Positions 16,752 to 24,440 of a DNA stretch of 64,000 nt are shown piece by piece. The DNA comes from Corynebacterium oculi (GTDB lineage: Bacteria > Actinomycetota > Actinomycetes > Mycobacteriales > Mycobacteriaceae), in NCBI RefSeq assembly GCF_001412105.1, contig NZ_LKST01000003.1, forward strand, positions 248,001-312,000, read 5' to 3'. Every line of letters starts with the position of its first letter. The stretch's first letter is position 1. A program made the translations under genes and the position numbers. The notes below the pieces were generated by a model. That model was not told the DNA's origin. It ran no database searches and saw only the letters and a program-made list of their open reading frames with translations.

Positions 16752-17492
16752 TTATTGCTTGATTTCGGTGGTGTGGATTTGGTGGTCTAAGTCCTCTGGG
16801 GCGAGCATGGCCCGGGAGAAATCGGTGGTGAGGGGAAGCCCCAGGGAGAGATCCGTGCCGGGGCATAATTCCACCACCCCGGAGGCCAGGGTGAAATCTA
16901 AAACATGCCCGCCCGTCTCGCGCCGGGAATCCAGGAAATGCACGTGGCAGCCGGGCACCCCGATTCCCTTTTCATACACCGGGGTGCGGAAGCCACCGAT
17001 CACCCCCGTGACGTCGCGGAAACGCAATTCGGTGTCATCGCCGGTGGCCTCCACCATGGGGCGGTAGGGCCTAGATTGCTTGGTCACGGTGCGCACCGTG
17101 ACCTCGCTAAACGTCCCGGTGATCCGCACCGCGTACATATAGTTCTCGCTGGGCTGGAGCTCGTCAATAAAACTCGCCAGTTCCGTGCGGCGCAGCCCCG
17201 GCGGGGGAGTGCCGGTGATGTGGGGAACAAAGTTGGTCATCACGGTGAACGGGGAGCGCTGATCCAGGGTGGCGCGCTGGGCGCTGCCATCGCCGCGTAC
17301 CTGATAACACACCCCATCGAGCACAATCATTTCCCTGTCGAGGGCGTCAAAAGTGCCGATGCCAAAATTGCCGTGGCCGAGAAGCTCGCCCACGGTCATT
17401 TCACCATCGTAAATGCCGTCCAGAAGAGCCGTCATCAAAGAGTTCTGGAAAATGGTGTGCCGTTGTGAGGGAAAATGCCTTTCCGTTCCCAT
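16752..17492 (-). CDS. budA: Alpha-acetolactate decarboxylase BudA
   Basis: A 246-residue cytoplasmic zinc enzyme converting acetolactate to acetoin and CO2, an overflow or pH-control pathway. The diagnostic metal site 'GCHVHFLDSRRETGGHVLDF' provides the HxH and third His ligands, and 'VYEKGIGVPG' is family typical. The ATG at 17492 has TATCCT (17501-17506) ending eight bases upstream, so the transcript is probably leaderless. It heads a budA, GH32-like, DUF5129-type series on the minus strand. No acetolactate synthase or butanediol dehydrogenase lies next to it. Confidence 0.92.
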   Translation of the reverse strand: MGTERHFPSQRHTIFQNSLMTALLDGIYDGEMTVGELLGHGNFGIGTFDALDREMIVLDGVCYQVRGDGSAQRATLDQRSPFTVMTNFVPHITGTPPPGLRRTELASFIDELQPSENYMYAVRITGTFSEVTVRTVTKQSRPYRPMVEATGDDTELRFRDVTGVIGGFRTPVYEKGIGVPGCHVHFLDSRRETGGHVLDFTLASGVVELCPGTDLSLGLPLTTDFSRAMLAPEDLDHQIHTTEIKQ

Positions 17493-17557
17493 GCCGCCCG
17501 AGGATAGTCACGCCGGGGATTTCCTGCATGGGGGCGTGGTGGGAACCCGCGGAGAAT

Positions 17558-18232
17558 CTAAGGAAGGCGCGTGACCAGCGTCATTCCGGCCCCGAAGGGG
17601 AGATGAGAGATGAGCGCCTGCTCGCCCAAGGAGCCCAGGTGCTCCTGGGCGGCGCGCGCGGCGACGGTGGCCTGATCCTTGCGGGAGGCATCGCCCACCG
17701 TGGCGTCGAGAAGCGCATCCGCGAGCACCAGCGTTCCCCCAGGCGTGAGCAGCGGCCAGGCGGCGTCGATGACCGCGCGCAGATCCACCGGATCGACCTC
17801 GGCATAGACGAGCTGATAGCTCGCCGGAGCCATGCGGGAGAGCACGTCAAGGGGCCGCGCGGGAAGGAAGCGGCCGCGCGCGGGGGGGAAGCCAGCCGCG
17901 CGGAAGGCCTCCTTGGCCTGGCGCTGGTGCTCGGCCTCCGGGTCGATGCAGGTCACGGTGCCCTGGCGGGGCATGCCGCGCAGCAGATACAGCCCCACCA
18001 CCGCCAGGGCCGGGGTCAAGGCGATGGCTCCCGTGGGCTTCTCCCCGCCGGCGGCGGCCGTTAGCGTGCTCAGCACCATGCCGGTGAGGTGATCGGGGGC
18101 GCTGAGCCCGTACTCCTCGGCGTCGCGGCGGGCGGCGGCGATGGCCTTATCGACGCCCGCTTCCGCTCCCTCATCCTGGGAGGGGAGCGCGTTGATGAAG
18201 TCTCGGAGAGAATCGAAGGCTGTTTCAGTCAC
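17558..18232 (-). CDS. O-methyltransferase next to sigE
   Basis: A 224-residue class I SAM-dependent methyltransferase related to catechol-type O-methyltransferases (family 3). SAM-fold features: '[20 protein letters not shown]' at the first strand, 'TVTCIDPE' and '[10 protein letters not shown]'. The usual GxGxG glycine loop is weak here. It is divergently transcribed from sigE, the conserved arrangement in Mycobacterium and Corynebacterium. The GTG start at 18232 has TAAACT ending seven bases upstream, consistent with a leaderless mRNA. Substrate unknown. Confidence 0.85.
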   Translation of the reverse strand: MTETAFDSLRDFINALPSQDEGAEAGVDKAIAAARRDAEEYGLSAPDHLTGMVLSTLTAAAGGEKPTGAIALTPALAVVGLYLLRGMPRQGTVTCIDPEAEHQRQAKEAFRAAGFPPARGRFLPARPLDVLSRMAPASYQLVYAEVDPVDLRAVIDAAWPLLTPGGTLVLADALLDATVGDASRKDQATVAARAAQEHLGSLGEQALISHLPFGAGMTLVTRLP

Positions 18233-18379
18233 GCTTCACAGTTTAAGGGGCCGGGTTGCCGTGTTGGGGCAGGGCGCGCGGGGTGGAGCCGTGTCACCGC
18301 GCGGCGGTGGGAAGGCCTCACAGGGATCTCTACGGGGCCTCTATGGCCTTTGGGAGATCGGCTTGGCAAGATAGAGGCC

Positions 18380-19021
18380 ATGATGACGCACGAACGCGAC
18401 GATAACGCCATGCCTGCCGATACCGTGGAAGACACCGAGGCATTGACGGGCACCGCCGCGTTTGACGCCGGAACGGGGGACATGCCCTCCTGGGGGGAAC
18501 TCGTGGCCGAGCACGCCGACAGCGTGTACCGTCTGGCCTACCGCCTCAGCGGCGATCAGCACGACGCCGAGGATCTCACCCAGGAGACCTTCATGCGCGT
18601 GTTCCGCTCCCTTAAGCACTACCAGCCGGGTACCTTCCGGGGCTGGCTGCACCGGATTACCACCAACCTCTTCCTGGACATGGTGCGTCACCGCAACAAG
18701 ATCCGCATGGAGGCCCTGCCGGAGGACTACGAGCGCGTGCCGGGCACGGACATGACGCCCGAGCAGGCCTACCACGTCAACCACCTCAACCCCGTGCTTC
18801 AGGAGGCCCTGGATCAACTGGCCCCCGATTTCCGCGTGGCCGTGGTGCTCTGCGACGTGGTGGGCATGAGCTACGAGGAGATAGCCGACACCCTGGGCGT
18901 GAAGATGGGCACGGTGCGCTCGCGTATTCACCGGGGCCGCTCGCAGCTGCGCGCCAGCCTGGAAAACGCGGCGGAGGGAAGCGAGGACGCGCGGCTTTTG
19001 CTACCGATGGCGCAGCGCTAA
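18380..19021 (+). CDS. sigE: ECF sigma factor SigE
   Basis: A 213-residue extracytoplasmic-function sigma factor. Region 2 is '[20 protein letters not shown]' and following, and region 4 is '[20 protein letters not shown]'. It directs transcription in response to cell-envelope stress. The start is ATG 18380 (a second ATG follows at 18383) behind AGAGG. Its anti-sigma partner follows by 20 bases. The 147-base intergenic space to the divergent O-methyltransferase should carry its promoter; I saw no clear GGAAC-type autoregulatory element. Confidence 0.92.
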   Translation: MMTHERDDNAMPADTVEDTEALTGTAAFDAGTGDMPSWGELVAEHADSVYRLAYRLSGDQHDAEDLTQETFMRVFRSLKHYQPGTFRGWLHRITTNLFLDMVRHRNKIRMEALPEDYERVPGTDMTPEQAYHVNHLNPVLQEALDQLAPDFRVAVVLCDVVGMSYEEIADTLGVKMGTVRSRIHRGRSQLRASLENAAEGSEDARLLLPMAQR

Positions 19022-19041
19022 CCAAGGAAAAAGGGGTAGCG

Positions 19042-19461
19042 TTGAGCACCATGAGCTTTGATACACACGAGCGGGAGCACCGCGGCGGGCAGCCACGCAA
19101 GAAACGCCCCCGCGTTTTTGCCTCGGTGGATCATCTAAACCCCGAGGTTGTGGCGGCCTTCGTGGACGGCGAGCTATGCGACGTCGCCTTTCACCGCGCC
19201 CGCGTCCACCTCGTGCACTGCGGGGAATGCCGAGGGGAGGTTCACCGGCAGCGCCTCGCCGCCGAGGCCCTGCACCAGGCCAACTGGACCGCCGACGTCC
19301 GCCCGCCCCGCGAACTTCTGGGCAGGCTCCACGACATCGCCAAAGGGGCCTGCTTGCCGGGGCCCGGAGCCGAGGCGGTGCCGACGCCGCAGCCGGAGAC
19401 GGTATTGGATAAGTTAGAGGTCTTTGTGCGCACCATGCGCAAGAACACTGGGCTGCGGTGA
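19042..19461 (+). CDS. cseE: Zinc-binding anti-sigma factor CseE (RseA-like)
   Basis: A 139-residue protein with the ZAS anti-sigma fold. 'HLVHCGEC' is the HxxxCxxC zinc motif (about residues 56-63), preceded by helix '[10 protein letters not shown]'. It binds and silences SigE. Oxidation or phosphorylation-driven degradation releases sigma in relatives. I use TTG 19042, which sits five bases after AAGGGG; ATG 19051 is an alternative. No membrane helix, so it is cytoplasmic like C. glutamicum CseE. Confidence 0.85.
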   Translation: MSTMSFDTHEREHRGGQPRKKRPRVFASVDHLNPEVVAAFVDGELCDVAFHRARVHLVHCGECRGEVHRQRLAAEALHQANWTADVRPPRELLGRLHDIAKGACLPGPGAEAVPTPQPETVLDKLEVFVRTMRKNTGLR

Positions 19462-19468
19462 TCGAGTA

Positions 19469-19948
19469 GTGTTTTCGAGCATCGGCTGGACGGAAATATT
19501 CGCGATCCTCATTCTGGGGCTCATCGTGATCGGCCCGGAGCGCCTGCCCGGGTTGATCCAGGACATCCGCGCCGCGATCTACGCGGCGCGGAAAGCCGTT
19601 CATAACGCCAAGGCGGAACTCAACGGAGACCTGGGGGCGGAGTTTGAGGAGCTGCGCAAGCCCATCTCCGAGGTGGCCAAGTGGCAGCGCATGGGGCCGC
19701 GCGCGGCGCTGACCAAGGCGCTTTTCGACGGAGACGAGGAGTTCATGGACTCCTTTGACCCCAAGAAGATCATGGCCCAAGACACCGAGGGGAAGGCGCA
19801 CCGGCGCAAAAATGGGGAGTCCACGGGGACCGCAGCTCCCAGTGCCCCGGACACCCCAGCCCGCCCCGCCTCTGCGGCCGCACCCTCACATCGTCCGGCT
19901 CCCCCCGCCGCTACGGGCGGGGAGTTTAACTGGGCCGATATTATGTAG
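19469..19948 (+). CDS. tatB: Twin-arginine translocase subunit TatB
   Basis: A 159-residue single-span membrane protein. Residues 1-25 read '[20 protein letters not shown]', then 'IGPERLPGL', the classical TatB N-terminal helix and hinge, followed by an amphipathic helix ('[19 protein letters not shown]') and a Pro/Ala-rich tail. With TatC it recognises twin-arginine signal peptides of folded exported proteins. Start is GTG 19469, seven bases past the cseE stop, chosen because longer starts place residues before the hydrophobic helix. Located as in other Mycobacteriales, between sigE/cseE and mrp. Confidence 0.92.
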   Translation: MFSSIGWTEIFAILILGLIVIGPERLPGLIQDIRAAIYAARKAVHNAKAELNGDLGAEFEELRKPISEVAKWQRMGPRAALTKALFDGDEEFMDSFDPKKIMAQDTEGKAHRRKNGESTGTAAPSAPDTPARPASAAAPSHRPAPPAATGGEFNWADIM

Positions 19949-19963
19949 ATACTTTCCCCGGTT

Positions 19964-21103
19964 TTACTTGGGGCCGTGCGTGACGCCCAAACCCAGGGGA
20001 CGCCCGGCCAGGGATTGCCGCCGCACCGCCAACTTCTCCGCCAGGGCCGCGCAGGCCCGGCCGGCGGGGGAATCTGGCTCGCTCAACACCACCGGGGTTC
20101 CGGTATCCCCGTGCACGCGCAGCGCCGGGTCAAGGGGAATCTGCCCCAGCAGCGGCACGCTTCCCCCGGTGAGCGTGCTCAACCGGCTGGCCACCTTCTC
20201 GCCCCCGCCGGAGCCAAAGACCTCCATCGTGGAGCCATCGGGCAGCACCATCGCGGACATATTCTCGATCACCCCGGCCACTCGCTGCCGGGTCTGCTGG
20301 CTGATCGACCCCGCCCGCTCGGCCACCTCCGAGGCCGCGGCCTGCGGCGTGGTCACGATGAGCAGTTCCGCGTTGGGCACCAACTGCGCCACCGAGATCG
20401 CCACGTCACCCGTGCCGGGGGGCAGATCGAGGAGCAGCACGTCCAGATCACCCCAGAACACATCGCTGAGGAACTGCTGGATAGCGCGGTGCAGCATGGG
20501 GCCGCGCCACACCACTGGGGCGTTGCCCTCCACGAACTGTCCGATGGAGATGAACTTCACCCCGTGGGCGATCGGCGGGAGAATCATATCCTCCTCCATC
20601 ACGGTGGGGGACTGATCCGAGCCCATCAGGTGCGGCACCGAGTGACCATAGATATCGGCGTCCACGATACCCACGCGCAGGCCCTTGGCGGCAAGACCCG
20701 CTGCCAGGTTCACGGTCACGGAGGACTTCCCCACCCCGCCCTTGCCGGAGGCCACCGCGAATACCCGGGTGGTGGATTCCGGCTGGGCAAAGGGGATCAC
20801 CGGCTCGCTGCCGGAGCCGCGCAGGGTGGCGCGCAGCTGGCGGCGCTGCTCGTCACTCATCACATCCGTGGTGACCACCACGGACTCCACGCCGGGAAGC
20901 TCGGCCACCGCAGCGCGGGTATTGGTTTGCAGGGTGTCCCGCATGGGGCAGCCCGCGATGGTGAGATAAATCTCCACGGCCACCTCATTGCCGTCAATGG
21001 CGATGGACTTCACCATGCCCAGCTCCGTGATGGGCTTGCCCAGTTCCGGGTCCTCCACGCGGGAGAGCGCCTTGCGTACTTCAGATTCGCTCAGGGTAGA
21101 CAT
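19964..21103 (-). CDS. mrp: Mrp/ApbC-type iron-sulfur cluster carrier ATPase
   Basis: A 379-residue P-loop ATPase. An N-terminal MIP18/DUF59 domain with 'PITELGMVKS' and 'CPMRDTL' is joined to an Mrp/NBP35 domain with the deviant Walker A 'ASGKGGVGKSS' and 'PPGTGDVAIS'. Family members deliver Fe-S clusters. The usual C-terminal CxxC pair of the carrier domain is not seen in this product; the conserved 'CP' in the N-domain remains. The ATG at 21103 follows AAGGTG; GTG 21106 is an alternative. Convergent with tatB, with a 15-base gap. Confidence 0.9.
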   Translation of the reverse strand: MSTLSESEVRKALSRVEDPELGKPITELGMVKSIAIDGNEVAVEIYLTIAGCPMRDTLQTNTRAAVAELPGVESVVVTTDVMSDEQRRQLRATLRGSGSEPVIPFAQPESTTRVFAVASGKGGVGKSSVTVNLAAGLAAKGLRVGIVDADIYGHSVPHLMGSDQSPTVMEEDMILPPIAHGVKFISIGQFVEGNAPVVWRGPMLHRAIQQFLSDVFWGDLDVLLLDLPPGTGDVAISVAQLVPNAELLIVTTPQAAASEVAERAGSISQQTRQRVAGVIENMSAMVLPDGSTMEVFGSGGGEKVASRLSTLTGGSVPLLGQIPLDPALRVHGDTGTPVVLSEPDSPAGRACAALAEKLAVRRQSLAGRPLGLGVTHGPK

Positions 21104-21124
21104 CACCTCACACCTTACTCCCCG

Positions 21125-21694
21125 CTAGGGGCGGGCCTCCTCGCTCAGATCGCCCTGGGTGGGCTCGCGGAGATCGGCCGGGGAATCCATGGCCTGGGCG
21201 GCGGCGTCATCAAGTTTGGCCTCGATGCGCTCCAGCAGGGCGTGCACGTCCTCTAACTCGTGGCGCAGGTAATCACGAGAGACCATGTCGCCCACCGCCA
21301 GGCGCACGCCGGCGAGTTCCCGAGCCAGGAACTCCGTATCGGCCTTGGTCTGCTCCGCGCGGCGGCGATCGTTGTTGAGCGTGATTTTATCGCGGTCCTC
21401 CTGGCGGTTCTGGGCCAGAAGAATCAGCGGGGCGGCGTAGGCCGCCTGGGTGGAAAAGGCAAGGTTGAGCAGGATGAAGGGATAGGCGTCCCAGTTCCAC
21501 CAGAAGCCACCGACGTTGAGGGCGATCCACACGATCACGATCACGGTCTGCCACATGAGGTATTTACCCGTGCCAAAAAAGCGGGCGACCTTTTCCGCCA
21601 TCGCCCCCACGGCATCATCGTTGATGTTGAGGAACTTGCGCTGGGGCCTGGCCACCGGGGTATCGAGGAAGTGAATACGCTCGCGCTCAGCCAT
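21125..21694 (-). CDS. DUF1003 membrane protein
   Basis: A 189-residue protein of the DUF1003 family with two membrane helices around 'QTVIVIVWIALNVGGFWW' and 'PFILLNLAFSTQAAYAAPLI'. The adjoining 'NRQEDRDKITLNNDR' is the family's typical block after the second helix. A C-terminal acidic coiled coil follows. It lies directly downstream of the MgtE-like gene on the same strand (45-base gap), an association repeated in mycobacteria. A role in magnesium or cation homeostasis is inference only. Confidence 0.85.
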   Translation of the reverse strand: MAERERIHFLDTPVARPQRKFLNINDDAVGAMAEKVARFFGTGKYLMWQTVIVIVWIALNVGGFWWNWDAYPFILLNLAFSTQAAYAAPLILLAQNRQEDRDKITLNNDRRRAEQTKADTEFLARELAGVRLAVGDMVSRDYLRHELEDVHALLERIEAKLDDAAAQAMDSPADLREPTQGDLSEEARP

Positions 21695-21739
21695 GATGGG
21701 TCTCCTTGGGGCGTGAGGGGGAAGTATGAGTGGAGTGGT

Positions 21740-23017
21740 TTAGCCGCGATGAGCTGGGCGAAGGCCGTGCTCGCGCCAGTTTTCCGGAAGCAGGTGATCG
21801 AGCAGATCGTCCACGGCCACGGCGCCGAGCAGATGATTATCCTCGTCGATCACCGGGCCGCACACCAGGTTATAGGTGGCAAAGTACCGGGCGGCGGTTT
21901 CTTGATCGTCGTCGGCATACAGCGGCGGGAGATCGGGATCGAGGATCCCCGAGATGAGCGTGGACGGGGGCTCGCGGAGGAGCTTTTGCAGATGGACGCA
22001 GCCCAGATACCGCCCCGTGGGGGTGGCCGTGGGCGGGCGCACCACGAAGATGAGGGAGGCCAGGGAGGTGGGCAGCTCGGGATCGCGGGCGAGCGCCAGG
22101 GCCTCGGCCACGGTGGTTTGAGGGCTGAGGATCAAAGGCTCCGGGGTCATGAGCGCGCCCACGGTGTCCGGGGAGAAACTCATCAGGCGGCGCACCGGGG
22201 CGGACTCCTCCGGGTCCATGAGTTCCAGCAGCACCTCGGCGGTGTTATCGGGAAGCTCCTGGAGGATGTCGGCGGCGTCGTCCGGGTCCATCTCTTCGAG
22301 CACATCGGCGGCGCGCTCGATGTCGAGGGTTTCGAGGAGTTCCGCCTGGCGCTCGTCGGGCATTTCTTGCAGGACGTCGGCCAGGCGGTCGTCGTCAAGC
22401 TCGTTAGCCAGCTGATTACGCTGCGTGGAGGGCAGGGAATGGAGATAATTGGCCACGTCCGCCGGGCGCATGTCCTCGAAGGAGGCGATGGTATCGGCCA
22501 GGTTATCGGAGCGGCCCACGCCCGCGGCCGTGATGCCGTGAACGTACTGCCAGCCCACGGTGAAGAGTTCCCGGGACCGGAAGCCCTGGCGTGCGCCGAA
22601 CACGGCCACGCGGGAGAGCACCCAATCACGGGTGCGGGTGCGCTCCAACTCCACGTCCGCGATCTCCACCGCGCGCCCGTGCAAATGTTCTAACTCCGGC
22701 TCGTCCGTGTGTATTTTCGAGCCCACCAGATCGCCCATCACGGTGAGTTCCCCGGTGCGGGGCTGGAAGGAACGCATGGATACCGATCCCGTGGCCAGGG
22801 TGATGTCACCTGGCTCGATGGCCGCGATGCGCAGCATGGGGACAAAGATCTTGCGCTTGTTGACCAACTCCACCACCAGGCCCAGGGCGCGGGAGGTGTG
22901 GCCCTCGGGGCGGATGTTGACCACCACGTCACGCACCCGGCCGATGGCGTCCATGTCTGGGCCGCGCACCACCATGCCGGAAAGCCTGCCGGAATATACG
23001 CGGGTGACTGCACTCAT
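21740..23017 (-). CDS. Soluble MgtE-like protein with CBS domains
   Basis: A 425-residue protein in three parts: an N-terminal PRC-barrel-like region (residues 1-100), an MgtE N-domain helical superhelix ('FEDMRPADVANYLHSLPS', 'ADVLEEMDPDDAADILQELP') and a CBS pair ('GALMTPEPLILSPQTTVAEA'). The five-helix MgtE channel domain is absent and no membrane segment is visible, so it is cytosolic. The ATG 23017 has TAGACT ending eight bases upstream (leaderless). It pairs with the DUF1003 gene. It may sense Mg2+ or nucleotides rather than transport. Confidence 0.85.
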   Translation of the reverse strand: MSAVTRVYSGRLSGMVVRGPDMDAIGRVRDVVVNIRPEGHTSRALGLVVELVNKRKIFVPMLRIAAIEPGDITLATGSVSMRSFQPRTGELTVMGDLVGSKIHTDEPELEHLHGRAVEIADVELERTRTRDWVLSRVAVFGARQGFRSRELFTVGWQYVHGITAAGVGRSDNLADTIASFEDMRPADVANYLHSLPSTQRNQLANELDDDRLADVLQEMPDERQAELLETLDIERAADVLEEMDPDDAADILQELPDNTAEVLLELMDPEESAPVRRLMSFSPDTVGALMTPEPLILSPQTTVAEALALARDPELPTSLASLIFVVRPPTATPTGRYLGCVHLQKLLREPPSTLISGILDPDLPPLYADDDQETAARYFATYNLVCGPVIDEDNHLLGAVAVDDLLDHLLPENWREHGLRPAHRG

Positions 23018-23114
23018 AGATGCAGAGTCTACCGCAGGGGTGGGCCGGGGGAACTTTTGTTCCTCTGGCGGCGTTGAAGTGCGTGAACAGGAAAAACACA
23101 GAAGGACTTTTACC

Positions 23115-23609
23115 GTGACCACACCGCAATCAGCCCTAAACCCGTACCAGCGTCCCTCCGGTTGGCCGGTGGGCAGCTTTGATAGCTATGACCAGGCGCA
23201 AAAGGCCGTGGATACCCTCTCCGACGAGAACTTCCCCGTGGAGAAACTCACCATCGTGGGCGTGGATCTCATGCAGGTGGAATCCGTCACCGGCAGGCTC
23301 ACCTGGGGCCGCGTGATCGGCGGCGGCGCTCTCTCCGGCGCCTGGATAGGCATCTTCATCGGACTGCTGCTGGGCATCTTTGAATCGAACTTTTTATCCC
23401 CCATCCTCACCGGCATCGTGATGGGCGTGTTCTTTGGCATCATCATGGCGGCGGTGCCCTACGCCATGAGCCGAGGGCAGCGGGACTTCACCTCCGCCAC
23501 CAGGATCGTGGCGGGGCGTTACGACGTCCTCTGCGAGCCGCAGCTGGCACCCCAGGCGCGCGACGCCATCGCTGGGATGAACCTGGGCACCGCCCCGCGG
23601 GTAGAATAA
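23115..23609 (+). CDS. General-stress-protein-17M-like membrane protein
   Basis: A 164-residue protein. The first half, 'GSFDSYDQAQKAVDTLSDE', is a general stress protein 17M-like ferredoxin-type fold. Two membrane helices rich in glycine ('GALSGAWIGIFIGLLLGIF', 'GIVMGVFFGIIMAAV') follow. Start GTG 23115 with AAGGA eight bases upstream. Conserved next to the MgtE-like gene in Actinobacteria, transcribed divergently here. The function is unknown. Confidence 0.8.
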   Translation: MTTPQSALNPYQRPSGWPVGSFDSYDQAQKAVDTLSDENFPVEKLTIVGVDLMQVESVTGRLTWGRVIGGGALSGAWIGIFIGLLLGIFESNFLSPILTGIVMGVFFGIIMAAVPYAMSRGQRDFTSATRIVAGRYDVLCEPQLAPQARDAIAGMNLGTAPRVE

Positions 23610-23648
23610 CCCCCGGACGATAAAACCGAGGCGGGTAAACTACGCGGC

Positions 23649-24374
23649 ATGACACGCCGCGCCGCCTCTTCGCCCCGTTTTTCTGGCTCTCGTGCCCTAG
23701 CGCGCAGGGGCGTTGTCGTCCCCCTCATCGCGCCCGTCGTGGCGCTTGCCTGCGTTGCTTGCTCCGCTGCGGAACCGGAAAACCCCGAGGCGCAGCAGGA
23801 AACGCCGGGTGTGGTTCACATCGCGGCCGCCAGCGACTCCGTGGAGCAACAAGCCCTCGCGCATCTCTACCGCTTGGCGATGGCGGAGGAAAACGTGGCC
23901 GCCACCGTGGACACGCAGGAGCGCAGGGGAGAGGATCGCCTCGAATGGCTGCGCGATCCGGCGGTGGACATGGTGGTGGGCTGCACCGGGGAATTGCTCA
24001 CGCACTCCTCGCCCCGGCAGGCGGCGGAACTCGCGGAGCAGCTTGAGGGAGGAGAGAGCAACCCCAACTCCCAGGAGGGACTGCAACTCACGTATGAGAC
24101 CGTGATGGGCACCCTGGGCTACGAATACGGCGTGCCTGATCCTTCCCCGGCCCAGGGCTGCGCGCGGGACGTGGCGGAGGGAGAGGTGCTGCCGCAGAAC
24201 ATCCTGCCGGTGTTCTGCAAGCTGAGCGTGGGCCGGGAGGGGCTCAAAGAGATGAATCGCCTCACCCGCTTGATTACCACGCACGATGTGGAAACCCTGG
24301 TGGAGGAGGCGGAGGAATCGGGGGACGTCGCGGCCACGGCGGAGCAATGGTACCGGGATAACGCCACGATCTAG
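23649..24374 (+). CDS. Putative lipoprotein, substrate-binding-like
   Basis: A 241-residue exported protein. A basic N-terminus is followed by hydrophobic residues and a Cys pair 'VALACVACS' near 35-38. Lipid attachment could be at either Cys; neither matches the classical LxxC box perfectly. The mature part begins with a Glu/Pro-rich linker, then a 'VVHIAAASDS' strand like the first strand of type II periplasmic binding proteins, and two further Cys that could form a disulfide. No permease or ATPase gene is adjacent. Substrate unknown. It shares a bidirectional terminator with odhA. Confidence 0.65.
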   Translation: MTRRAASSPRFSGSRALARRGVVVPLIAPVVALACVACSAAEPENPEAQQETPGVVHIAAASDSVEQQALAHLYRLAMAEENVAATVDTQERRGEDRLEWLRDPAVDMVVGCTGELLTHSSPRQAAELAEQLEGGESNPNSQEGLQLTYETVMGTLGYEYGVPDPSPAQGCARDVAEGEVLPQNILPVFCKLSVGREGLKEMNRLTRLITTHDVETLVEEAEESGDVAATAEQWYRDNATI

Positions 24375-24393
24375 GGCGTTGCGCGAATAAAGT

Positions 24394-24428
24394 TAAGGGG
24401 CCGGAGAGAAAATCTCTCCGGCCCCTTA
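24394..24428. terminator. Bidirectional terminator between lipoprotein gene and odhA
   Basis: A perfect 16-bp stem (24394-24409 with 24413-24428) and AAA loop lies between convergent genes. Uridine tracts are short on both strands, but the stem is strong enough to end both transcripts. Confidence 0.75.
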
Positions 24429-24440
24429 TGAGGGGTGGGG

